Shown one piece after another: positions 1 through 8,107 of a stretch of 53,314 nt of DNA. A program made the translations under genes and the position numbers. The notes beneath the pieces are model-generated. The model was given only the letters and a program-made list of their open reading frames with translations, was not told where the DNA came from and made no database searches. Origin of the DNA: an uncultured Lachnospiraceae bacterium (GTDB lineage Bacteria; Bacillota; Clostridia; Lachnospirales; Lachnospiraceae); contig CAOKWI010000024.1 in the NCBI GenBank assembly GCA_948473115.1, forward strand, positions 1-53,314, written 5' to 3'. Positions within the stretch are counted from its first letter, which is position 1. Each line of letters starts with the position of its first letter.

Positions 1-120
1 AAACCTAAAATTCCTTATTTTTTAAGGAAAATCACTTGACAATATAGGGAGGAAGGAATACCTTCAGACTGGAATATGTAATGGCATGCATAACAGGTGA
101 AATAGTTCATGGCATAGCCT

Positions 121-483
121 CTATAGCGCATGGTCAGTATCCGGCTTGACAGCCTGGTTACTGAAAGTAACTACCGGGATGGGGAGAACATAGTCGTCAA
201 TGCCGGAAACAAATCCTTTGCGAATATCGTCAAAAGCGGATTTTGCTGTCAAAAAGATGACGGGCACGTTCTGGTTGTATTCGCGCAGGCATTTGACTAA
301 TTCGTATCCGTCCATATTTGGCATCATGATATCGGCAACAATCAGGTCTACGTGTTGCTGATAAAAAATATCGAGAGCCTTGTTCCCGTCACTGGCAGTA
401 AGAACGGTATAATAAGGTTTCAGGCGGGCAGTCGTCAGTAAGCAAATATTTTTATCGTCTTCTACAATCAGTATGGTTGCCAT
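121..483 (-). pseudogene. Truncated OmpR-type response regulator (receiver domain only)
   Basis: The first 100 residues are a clear receiver domain: acidic pocket VEDD near the start, phospho-acceptor Asp in the DLIVADIMMPNMDGYE motif, then the T/S-containing FLTAK strand and lysine. The normal ending (DDY-hydrophobic-KP and the winged-helix DNA-binding domain) is replaced by an unrelated tail that stops after 120 residues. A full OmpR protein would be about 225 residues, so the output domain is missing. AGGAAA lies just before the ATG at 483. It sits downstream of the kinase at 598-1650 on the same strand, so the pair was a two-component system whose regulator has lost its DNA-binding half, probably by a deletion near position 150. 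A stand-alone receiver is possible but the unnatural tail argues against it. Confidence 0.75.
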
Positions 484-597
484 GGCACTTTCCTTTCACA
501 ATAAAATTATTATATGTAATTCCCAAACGCTTATTTCCATGGGCAATGTGCCGGACGGATGCGTCAGGCATTATTGTGCGATGGGTGCTTCAAGGGT

Positions 598-1650
598 TCA
601 GGTGAAGATATCGGTTTCGTCAGGGAGTACCACTGTGAAGCAGCTCCCTTCCCCTGCCTTGCTGGTCACGTTGATGGAGCCGCCGCACAATTCTGTGATT
701 CGGTGCGCTATGGAGAGCCCCAGCCCCAGTCCAGTGGAGGAGCGGGAGTTTCCCTGATAGTAGCGATGAAAAATGTACGGAAGCTGTTCTTCGGAGATAC
801 CGCAGCCGGTATCCTGTATGGATACCAGAAGATTGTTGTCCTGTTGTCGTGCGGAAATAGAAATGATTCCGTTCTCAGGAGTGTACTTAATGGCATTATT
901 TAACAGGTTGATCCATAGCTGTGATAGAAGTGTCGGGCTGCCATGGTAAGTTAATGAATCCACATCCATATTTACCTCAATGTGCTTTTCGCTCCATGCT
1001 GCTGAGAGCAGGATAACAGTCTGACGCAGTTGCTCGTCTAGGGAATAGGCTTCCTTGTCGGAAATGCCCTGTTGGCTGTCAAGCCGGGAGAGCAGCATTG
1101 TCTGCTCTGCCAAATGCGTAAGGCGGGAGGATTCCTCTGCAATGATCCGTAAATATTCCAGCCTTTCCTCTTCGGATACTCCAGTGTCGAGAAGTAACTG
1201 TGCAAAGCCGTTGATGGAGGCAATGGGAGTTTTAAATTCATGGGAAAAACTGTTTATGAAGTCACTGCGCAATATCTCCACGCTTTGTAGTTCCCGAGTC
1301 ATTTTATTAAAATTCCGGACGACTTCCGTAAGAGGCGCGGCATGGGTTTCGTCCAGCATTATGTCAAAGTTCCCTCGGGCCACCTCGTTGATCGCATTGG
1401 TTAACTTGGTTACTTTCTTCAGCAGATATCCGGAAAAGAAAAACGTGATTAGTTCCATCATCAGTGCCATGGGTATCAGTATGCCAAGACCTGTGACTGG
1501 ATCGTAATCTGTCCGCCAGGGTCGGATCAGGAAAAGGATATAATCTAAAAATTCATAAGCCATAATAGCCACAATCGCCGGGACAATGGCAAGAAGGGCA
1601 AAATAATTTTGCAGCTGGGAATTGCGTTCACGATGACCAGGGTATTTCAT
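598..1650 (-). CDS. Membrane sensor histidine kinase (HAMP, HisKA, HATPase_c)
   Basis: 350 residues from the ATG at 1650, chosen because AGGAGG sits 5 bases upstream; the reading frame is open further upstream but without a ribosome site. Two hydrophobic segments near residues 15-35 and 50-75 flank a short outside loop. A HAMP linker follows (NEVARGNFDIMLDE), then the HisKA dimerisation helix with the phospho-accepting His in FSHEFKTPI, and a HATPase domain with N box (NLLNNAIKYTP), G1 box (DTGCGI) and G2 box (GLGLGLSIAH). The short sensor loop suggests it senses membrane stress, a small ligand, or an accessory protein. Its partner regulator directly downstream is truncated, so the kinase may be orphaned or cross-talk with another regulator. 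Confidence 0.9.
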   Translation of the reverse strand: MKYPGHRERNSQLQNYFALLAIVPAIVAIMAYEFLDYILFLIRPWRTDYDPVTGLGILIPMALMMELITFFFSGYLLKKVTKLTNAINEVARGNFDIMLDETHAAPLTEVVRNFNKMTRELQSVEILRSDFINSFSHEFKTPIASINGFAQLLLDTGVSEEERLEYLRIIAEESSRLTHLAEQTMLLSRLDSQQGISDKEAYSLDEQLRQTVILLSAAWSEKHIEVNMDVDSLTYHGSPTLLSQLWINLLNNAIKYTPENGIISISARQQDNNLLVSIQDTGCGISEEQLPYIFHRYYQGNSRSSTGLGLGLSIAHRITELCGGSINVTSKAGEGSCFTVVLPDETDIFT

Positions 1651-1904
1651 GGCGGCCTCCTGCTTGGTTGTTTTGCTCATTATACCATATTTCAAAAGAA
1701 ATAAATATTGTTTTTTGTTTACCATAAGTTTACCTTTCCCTGCTAAGATACTGTCTGTCAGGAGGTAACGGAAGATGGATGCGGATAAGCGAACCTTGCG
1801 GCCAGAGGCCGGTTCTCCTGTGGCAAGGGCGGCAGAAGCGAAAGAAAAGCGCTTCGATAGATAGCCCAAAAAATAAATCAAAGCAGGAAAGGCGGGATAA
1901 ATCA

Positions 1905-3596
1905 ATGGGAAAAGCAATTTATCTGGTAACAGGGGCAGCAGGATTTTTGGGCAGCCATGTATGTGATGAATTATTGGAGAGGGGTGACAAAGTGCGTGCG
2001 CTGGTGCTTCCGGGGGATAAATCCGTAAAGTATGTTCCGGAAGCGGTGGAAATTGTGGAGGGAAATCTTTGTGATGTGGATTCGCTGGAAACATTTTTTA
2101 CCGTGCCGGAGGGGGACGAATCGGTGGTCATCCACTGTGCAAGCATGGTGACGACCAATGCGGAGTTTAATCAGAAGCTGATAGATGTCAATGTGGGAGG
2201 TACCCGGAATATTATCGACAAATGTCTGGAGCATCAGGAGTGCAGGAAACTGGTTTATGTAAGTTCCACGGGGGCCATTCCGGAGGAGCCGAAGGGCACG
2301 CCGATTAAGGAAACGAGACACTTCACGCCGGTGGATGAGGAACGCCAGGTGGGCTGTTACAGCCAGTCCAAGGCAATGGCAACGCAGGCAGTGCTGGATG
2401 CGTGTGATTGCAAGGGACTGAAAGCCTGCGTGGTACATCCCAGTGGAATCCTTGGCCCCAAGGACTATGCGGTCGGAGAAACCACAGGAACCATCATTAA
2501 AATCATGAAGGGTGAGATGCAGATCGGCATGGGCGGCTCGTTCAATCTGTGCGATGTGCGCGACCTTGCCCATGGCTGTGTGGCGGCGGCAGACAAAGGG
2601 CGTATCGGAGAGTGTTACATCCTTGGCAATAAAGAAGTGACATTAAAGGAAGTCTGCCAAATGCTGCATGACGCGTCCGGCTGTAAGCGCCCTTTATTCT
2701 ATGTGCCGATTTCCATGGCATATGTGTTGGCTGCACAGATGGAAAAGAAAGCCCAAAAGACGGGGGAAAAACCGCTGATGACTAATTTTGCCGTATATAA
2801 CCTGGCGAGGAATAATACGTTTGATTACAGCAAGGCGGAAGAGGAATTGGGCTATCACACCAGGCCGTATGCAGAAACCTTAAGGGATGAGGCGGAATGG
2901 CTTGTACGGGAAGGATTGGTGGAAGGAACGCTTCAAAAGGCAGGTCAGACGGCTTCGCAGCAGGCCATGAAGGAGGTGCTGGAAGACAAAGGCCTGATAC
3001 AAAGCGCAGCTGTTGTAACGTCAAAGGAAGAGCTGCGGAAAATGCTCCGTGAACATGGCATCACGGTATCGGATGAGGCAGTGCTGGAGGATGGTTATCA
3101 CGGCATCGTTGTATCAAGAAACTGGAACAGGCTTTCTGAAGTTTTCAGGACAAAAGACTTTTTGGGTTGTAAAGCCAAGCTGGAGGAATATGGTCTGTCC
3201 ACAACGCCGGCGGAATTTGATCTGATCAACGATGTCATCGGCGCGGCCACGGACGAGGTCATGGGAAAAGAGATGGATCTTACGGAGGGACTTGCCTGTG
3301 CGGTGCAGATACTGCAGCAGCATGGTTATTATCATATCACGGAGGAGTTTGTCTTGACACTTCTGGAATATGCCGCGCTTCTGGAGGAAGAGCGTCTTTT
3401 CACAGAAAGACAGTACCAGGAGATGGAAAGCCTGGATTTCTGGGAGCGCTGCGCAGGAACCATCAATCTGCTGTGCGCGGTCAGCACCATTGCGGCGCTG
3501 CGGTTCGGGGTAGACAGAGCCTATGACATGCCGTACCTGATCGCCATTGCGGGAGGCCTGAATCTGGTGAGAAAACGCACATTGCATAACGGATAG
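1905..3596 (+). CDS. Extended SDR epimerase/dihydroflavonol-reductase-like protein fused to an unrecognised C-terminal domain
   Basis: 563 residues from the ATG at 1905 (MGKAIYLVTGAAG). The N-terminal ~330 residues are an extended SDR: Rossmann motif TGAAGFLG, Asp-rich cofactor-adapting strand (EGNLCDVD), a conserved VYVSSTGA strand, and the catalytic Tyr-Lys in YSQSK. Such enzymes reduce or epimerise sugar-nucleotide or polyketide-like substrates with NAD(P)H. Residues ~340-563 add a helical region I do not recognise, ending in a hydrophobic stretch (IAGGLNLVRKR) that may contact the membrane. Typical SDRs of this class are 320-350 residues, so the extension is notable. The ribosome site (AAGGCGGG, 9 bases away) is only moderate. 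It runs divergently from the kinase at 598-1650 and convergently with the AraC gene. Confidence 0.8.
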   Translation: MGKAIYLVTGAAGFLGSHVCDELLERGDKVRALVLPGDKSVKYVPEAVEIVEGNLCDVDSLETFFTVPEGDESVVIHCASMVTTNAEFNQKLIDVNVGGTRNIIDKCLEHQECRKLVYVSSTGAIPEEPKGTPIKETRHFTPVDEERQVGCYSQSKAMATQAVLDACDCKGLKACVVHPSGILGPKDYAVGETTGTIIKIMKGEMQIGMGGSFNLCDVRDLAHGCVAAADKGRIGECYILGNKEVTLKEVCQMLHDASGCKRPLFYVPISMAYVLAAQMEKKAQKTGEKPLMTNFAVYNLARNNTFDYSKAEEELGYHTRPYAETLRDEAEWLVREGLVEGTLQKAGQTASQQAMKEVLEDKGLIQSAAVVTSKEELRKMLREHGITVSDEAVLEDGYHGIVVSRNWNRLSEVFRTKDFLGCKAKLEEYGLSTTPAEFDLINDVIGAATDEVMGKEMDLTEGLACAVQILQQHGYYHITEEFVLTLLEYAALLEEERLFTERQYQEMESLDFWERCAGTINLLCAVSTIAALRFGVDRAYDMPYLIAIAGGLNLVRKRTLHNG

Positions 3597-3604
3597 TGGA
3601 GATA

Positions 3605-4813
3605 TTAGATAATATTGTTTTTCTGGCGGTACTCGCTGGGGGTAAGGCCGGTGCATTGGCGGAATACCTGCGTAAAATAACTCCTCGTATTGAAATTTAG
3701 CTGATTGCTGATGCTGTCAATACTCTCATTGGTGTTTGCCAGAAGAAATTTCGCTTTTTCAATTTTAGCATTTTGAATATATTGTACAATGGAGCAGCCG
3801 ATTTCGCGCTTGAATTTCCGGGACAGGTGAGTCTCCGTATAGCCAGTCATCTGTGCCAGCGTCTTCAGATCCAGCTGTTTATCTATATGAGCCTTTATAT
3901 ATTCACAGCATTGCCGGATTGTGGCGGAACTCCCGGGGGTCTGTTGGATCTTGTAAACCCGTTCCACGTAATCCATGACCATATCATGGTTTAAAGTGAG
4001 CAGTTCACTGATGTTGGTGCACTGCTCCGTTTTTTTCCGGTATTCCGTGCACAGTGAGAAAGAAACTTTCTGTGGAAGTCCGCCGTCCACGGCAGCCCGG
4101 GAGACGAGAGTCAGCAGTACCATGGTGTTCTGCCGATAGTCCTTGATGGAATCCCTGTCTGGGTGATATACCTGGTTACTCAAGGTCGCAGCATGTGCAA
4201 GGGACTCCCGGATGCTCAAATCCCCGTGGCGGACCTTATTGAGCAGTTCCTGTTCCAGCTCCCATCCGCCGCTGCTTTTTTCAAATGGGTTCGTGGATAC
4301 ATGTCCCCGGTAACGCTTATGTTGTAGTTCCTGTGTCACATATTCGATGGAGTCTTTGCCTGCGGGTACGGACCATAGGCAGAAATGCAGCATCTGTGTA
4401 AATTGTTTTATCACGGAACTGGATAGTGTGGGTATAACGGAAAAGGACTGCTCCAGAACCTGTACCGCCTCGGAACTGAAGGATATGTTCCTGTGAAACA
4501 GGCTGAAATTGGTCTCATCCATGCTGCGGTTAAAAAAGGGGCCTTTCATGTAGATGTTTTTTCCCTCGTCAAACGCCAGAATCCAGCACAGGCCTGGTTG
4601 GATGGAGCAGATCATGGGCGTCAGGTCCTGTTGTATGTGCCGGGTAATTTGTTCCTGCCAGAAATAGGAAAACAACAGGTCTTTATAGAGAGCTTCATGG
4701 GGGCAGTCGCTGTAAAGCACATGATAATCACAGTCCAACTTCCAATTCCAAAGGGTCTGGCTGCAGCCAGTCAAGATACGGTAGGCTTCCAATAGGCTGC
4801 TTCTCTCCATCAT
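3605..4813 (-). CDS. AraC-family transcriptional regulator
   Basis: 402 residues starting at tandem ATG codons (4813) behind a good AGGAGG. The last ~100 residues are a double helix-turn-helix AraC domain: CEYIKAHIDKQLDLKTLAQMTGYTETHLSRKFKREIGCS, then the second helix pair ending TRSYFTQVFRQCTGLTPSEYR. The N-terminal ~290 residues lack a recognisable cupin and look like the large sensory region common in Lachnospiraceae AraC proteins. It lies just downstream of the GPH symporter operon on the same strand and is a plausible activator of it. It ends 8 bases from the convergent SDR gene. Confidence 0.88.
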   Translation of the reverse strand: MMERSSLLEAYRILTGCSQTLWNWKLDCDYHVLYSDCPHEALYKDLLFSYFWQEQITRHIQQDLTPMICSIQPGLCWILAFDEGKNIYMKGPFFNRSMDETNFSLFHRNISFSSEAVQVLEQSFSVIPTLSSSVIKQFTQMLHFCLWSVPAGKDSIEYVTQELQHKRYRGHVSTNPFEKSSGGWELEQELLNKVRHGDLSIRESLAHAATLSNQVYHPDRDSIKDYRQNTMVLLTLVSRAAVDGGLPQKVSFSLCTEYRKKTEQCTNISELLTLNHDMVMDYVERVYKIQQTPGSSATIRQCCEYIKAHIDKQLDLKTLAQMTGYTETHLSRKFKREIGCSIVQYIQNAKIEKAKFLLANTNESIDSISNQLNFNTRSYFTQVFRQCTGLTPSEYRQKNNII

Positions 4814-5157
4814 TGCTGTGTCCTCCTTTATTTCGGAGCATTTCTCGGTCACGCTCTGGTTCTCCGTTTCCTGCGGAAATCTATTCGTTGAAACGGTGCC
4901 ATGCCGACAGACCATTCCAGACTGTGTAGGATCTGGATCTTGTCGGTGAATGGCGGGCATACGCCGTTTTGTCGTATGAGCCGGGTATCCTTACTCCGTG
5001 CTGCGGAATAAGGATACCCATATTGTAGCATTTATACCGCAGGAATTCAATTTTTGAATTCCTTTACCGGCTTTCCAGAACCGTATCGGAAGGGTCTGTC
5101 CCTCCTATGATAATTGGTTTCATTTATGGGGCTCCTTGTATCATATCTTCTTATACC

Positions 5158-5194
5158 GGAACCCACAGCAGAAATGGGATGGGCTGTGGGTTCC
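5158..5194. terminator. 12-bp inverted repeat downstream of the symporter
   Basis: GGAACCCACAGC at 5158-5169 is matched perfectly by GCTGTGGGTTCC at 5183-5194, giving a 12-bp stem with a 13-nt loop. It lies about 50 bases beyond the stop of the symporter gene read on the minus strand, where a terminator is expected. The usual T run is weak, so it may act as a transcript-stabilising hairpin. The rest of 4814-5241 holds no gene I can support. Confidence 0.5.
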
Positions 5195-5241
5195 GAAAGG
5201 TTGACTGGTTATGTTACAGCCAATAGGATTCTGTTGTTTTA

Positions 5242-7008
5242 CTATTTCTTTTTCGCGGCTTTTCTTGCGGCTTTTGCAGCACGCTTATCCAGAACCTTTT
5301 GGTTCTCCGTGTCAAAGTCCTTTCCGTTCTTATCACAGTAAGCTTTCAGTTCCCGAATACGGTTTTCCTCCGCCTCCTGCGCCTGTTTCGCCCGTTCCCT
5401 CTTCTCCAGTTCGGACTGGGGAACATAGTCAATGCCTTTGGCCAGACATTCCTTCCGCTTCTTGTCTTCCAGAGCTGCCTGGACAGTAGGCATGTGTTTC
5501 TCAATCTTGAAGAAGAATACAAAAAGGACAAAGAATATGACGCCAGTGATCATGTTGCTGCCCTGGTATGAGAAGTTGATCCAGTTGGTAGCATCGCTTG
5601 TCTGGTCGGCATAAAGCAGGATTTCATTTCCTTTCTTGTTGATAAAGGAGCCTATCACCTCCGGGGTGGTGTAATGGGTGGCGGACAGTCCCAGGTTGAA
5701 CAGGGCCTGGCCGATGCCCTTGGAAAACATTTCCGCAAAGCCGACGATCGCAGCGGTAAATCCTTCCACGCGTACTCCCTGGGAGTATTCCACATGGTCG
5801 ATACAATCGCCGATAAAGGTGAAGAGGGAATAGATAATTGCCATGGAGCCGATGGAGTAAATGGCTGTGCCGCCATAGATGGCTCCCGTGTTTCCCGCGT
5901 TCACAAAGGCCGCCAGGGCGCCCACCATTGCAAAGACAGAACCGCCGATAATGACCCTGCTCCGCCCGAATTTCTTAAACAGGGGCAGCAGGAGGATGAG
6001 GCCGGGTCCCATGGGGGAGAGGGCGATCATAGTAAACTTTGCCTGGATGGCAGCATACTCGCCATAGGCGTTGCCGTTCACCACCCAGCCGCTGTAATAT
6101 ACCTGTGAGATGCCTCTCATGGCATTGAACACCTGGTAGAGCATGATCAGGATGACCAGCATGATCCAATATTTGTCTTTGATACATGCTTTAAACTGTT
6201 TCAGGAAAGAGACTTTCTTTACCTTTACTTCCTGTGCCGTGCTGCCTTCCACGCCATACTGGTTCCGTCTCTCCTCTGTGATGCGTTCCCTTGTGTAAAA
6301 ATACTGCAGGAATGTAAGGGGGACAGCGATACAGCACATCACTGCCATGCAGACCAGATAGCCGGATCTGGTATTGCCGACCATGCCGCTGATGGCGATA
6401 AGGATGGTGGGAAACAGGATGGAGATCATCCCGGTGCCGATATTCTTGGTAATCTGTCCGGCCATGGAATTGTTTTTTCGTTGCTTGAAATTCCGGGTGG
6501 ACAGAGCGGCGGACAGTTCATAGGACATATACCACATGGTATAGCCTACGGAATAGAATAGATTGTAGGCCACAACCACCCACACAGCCATGACTACCGG
6601 ATTGGAAAAGGGGATCCAGAACAGCATCAGTAAGCTGACCACCATGACGGGCAGACTTAAGATCATCCAGGGCCGCAGTTTTCCCTGGCGGCAGGTGGTT
6701 TTGTCAAGAACCTTTGCCATCAGGACATTGGTGACGGCATCCAGGATTTTGGAGAGCAGGGGGAACAATACCATGAAGCTGGCGATCCAAAGTCCCCGGC
6801 TGGCAGTGAAGCCCAATACATCCGTCAGATACTGGTTAAAGTAGCTGTTGACAATGGACTGCAGCAACATGGCGCCGAAAGGACCCGCCACATAGCCCAG
6901 CCAAAGTTCCTTTTTTCCTACGTTGGCAGAGGTGATCCGGGAATTCCAGAAACTCCCCTGAAAGGCGTTTGCCAGAAAGCCTTTTTCTGATTTTGCTTGA
7001 TTTGTCAT
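5242..7008 (-). CDS. GPH-family (MelB-like) sugar:cation symporter
   Basis: 588 residues from the ATG at 7008, which follows AGGAGG by 6 bases. Twelve hydrophobic segments fill residues ~40-500 and the early sequence (ELWLGYVAGPFGAMLLQSIVNSYFNQYLTDVLG) is typical of glycoside-pentoside-hexuronide symporters. The C-terminus adds a ~90-residue charged, Lys/Glu/Ala-rich cytoplasmic tail, common in clostridial members. It imports an intact glycoside or uronide with Na+ or H+. It leads into a run of same-strand genes for a GHL6 hydrolase and two sugar-acid dehydrogenases, so the substrate is probably an acidic or unusual oligosaccharide. The substrate cannot be read from sequence. Confidence 0.85.
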   Translation of the reverse strand: MTNQAKSEKGFLANAFQGSFWNSRITSANVGKKELWLGYVAGPFGAMLLQSIVNSYFNQYLTDVLGFTASRGLWIASFMVLFPLLSKILDAVTNVLMAKVLDKTTCRQGKLRPWMILSLPVMVVSLLMLFWIPFSNPVVMAVWVVVAYNLFYSVGYTMWYMSYELSAALSTRNFKQRKNNSMAGQITKNIGTGMISILFPTILIAISGMVGNTRSGYLVCMAVMCCIAVPLTFLQYFYTRERITEERRNQYGVEGSTAQEVKVKKVSFLKQFKACIKDKYWIMLVILIMLYQVFNAMRGISQVYYSGWVVNGNAYGEYAAIQAKFTMIALSPMGPGLILLLPLFKKFGRSRVIIGGSVFAMVGALAAFVNAGNTGAIYGGTAIYSIGSMAIIYSLFTFIGDCIDHVEYSQGVRVEGFTAAIVGFAEMFSKGIGQALFNLGLSATHYTTPEVIGSFINKKGNEILLYADQTSDATNWINFSYQGSNMITGVIFFVLFVFFFKIEKHMPTVQAALEDKKRKECLAKGIDYVPQSELEKRERAKQAQEAEENRIRELKAYCDKNGKDFDTENQKVLDKRAAKAARKAAKKK

Positions 7009-7078
7009 AGTAACCCTCCTGTCCGATGAAGCGGACAATCAATTGATATTGGAATGAGATATCCCAAATTGTCTTCTG

Positions 7079-7969
7079 TTATTGACCGGTTCTTCCGATG
7101 GAAATACCTGTTAAGTACTCATAATATTCCGCTATGGCACTGTGATCCTTTTGTCCGCCGTCATGGCTGTGCATCCACTGCATGATCTCCTGCACGGCAG
7201 CAGTCATGGGTACGGGAGCCCCCACGCTGTGGGCGCAGTCCAGTGCGTTGTTTAAGTCTTTGATGTGCAAGTCGATCTTAAACCCCGGCTTATTGTCCCC
7301 GGCAATCATCATGGGAGCCTTGGCGTTCATAACGGTGCTGCCTGCAAGCCCGCCTCTGATGGCCTGGAAGACCAGTTCAGGATCCACGCCGGCTTTTTGC
7401 GCCAGGGTCAGGGCTTCCGCCAGTGCCTGGATATTGCAGGCCACAATGATCTGGTTTGCCAGCTTGGTGGTGTTGCCGGCGCCCACTTCGCCGCACCGCA
7501 CGGCGGAGGCTCCCATGCACAGCAGGATATCCCTGCATTTGTCAAAGATTTCCTGTCTGCCGCCTACCATGAAGGAGAGTGTTCCGTCTATGGCCTTGGG
7601 CTCGCCGCCGGAGACGGGGGCATCCAGCATCTCGATTCCGTTTTCTGCCAGGGTTCTGCTGATTTCCTGGCTGGCTACGGGATTAATGGAACTGCAGTCC
7701 ACCAGGATCTGTCCCTTATGCATATGGGACAGCAGTCCCTCTGCGCCCAGGATGACTTCCTTTACCTGGGGGGAGTTGGGGAGCATGGTGAAGATGATAT
7801 CCGTTTCTTCCCCGATCTGTTTCTTGTCGGAGGGAGAAGCGCCGCAGGCCGCCACTTCCTCCACTGCCTGAATGCTGCGGTTCCAGACCAGTACCTCGTA
7901 CCCGGCTGAAACCAGGTTCCGCACCATGGGCTTACCCATGATGCCAAGACCGATAAATCCGATTTTCAT
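7079..7969 (-). CDS. garR: Beta-hydroxyacid dehydrogenase, probably 2-hydroxy-3-oxopropionate (tartronate semialdehyde) reductase
   Basis: 296 residues, start at 7969 behind AAAGGAG. The N-terminus has the NAD(P) Rossmann motif GFIGLGIMGKPM. The signature of the 3-hydroxyisobutyrate/tartronate-semialdehyde family follows: DAPVSGGEPKAIDGTLSFMVGG, the glycine-rich GEVGAGNTTKLANQI with the catalytic Lys, and a KDLNNALD segment. The family reduces tartronate semialdehyde to D-glycerate or related 3-hydroxyacids. The divergent glycerate 2-kinase at 11567 supports the GarR role: this enzyme would make glycerate and the kinase would commit it to glycolysis. A 3-hydroxyisobutyrate or 6-phosphogluconate-like substrate is the alternative. 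Confidence 0.8.
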   Translation of the reverse strand: MKIGFIGLGIMGKPMVRNLVSAGYEVLVWNRSIQAVEEVAACGASPSDKKQIGEETDIIFTMLPNSPQVKEVILGAEGLLSHMHKGQILVDCSSINPVASQEISRTLAENGIEMLDAPVSGGEPKAIDGTLSFMVGGRQEIFDKCRDILLCMGASAVRCGEVGAGNTTKLANQIIVACNIQALAEALTLAQKAGVDPELVFQAIRGGLAGSTVMNAKAPMMIAGDNKPGFKIDLHIKDLNNALDCAHSVGAPVPMTAAVQEIMQWMHSHDGGQKDHSAIAEYYEYLTGISIGRTGQ

Positions 7970-8107
7970 AGATATCTCCTTTTCTGCGCTGCTCAAGAGG
8001 GTGTGTAAACACCCCTATTTGTGTATGACGAGTTTGTGACAGACAGCGCGCGGACACAAAACTCGCAATGGGACATTTTGCGTTACAATGTGTTACTTTT
8101 ATGAAAG

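Noticed and set aside
1779..1904. Upstream extension of the SDR frame (42 residues)
   Set aside because: No ribosome site, Arg/Lys-rich unnatural sequence; the Rossmann motif begins right after the ATG at 1905.
5346..6187. Several 60-144 codon frames opposite or within the symporter gene
   Set aside because: They are out-of-frame shadows of a clear membrane protein; no ribosome sites or domain content.
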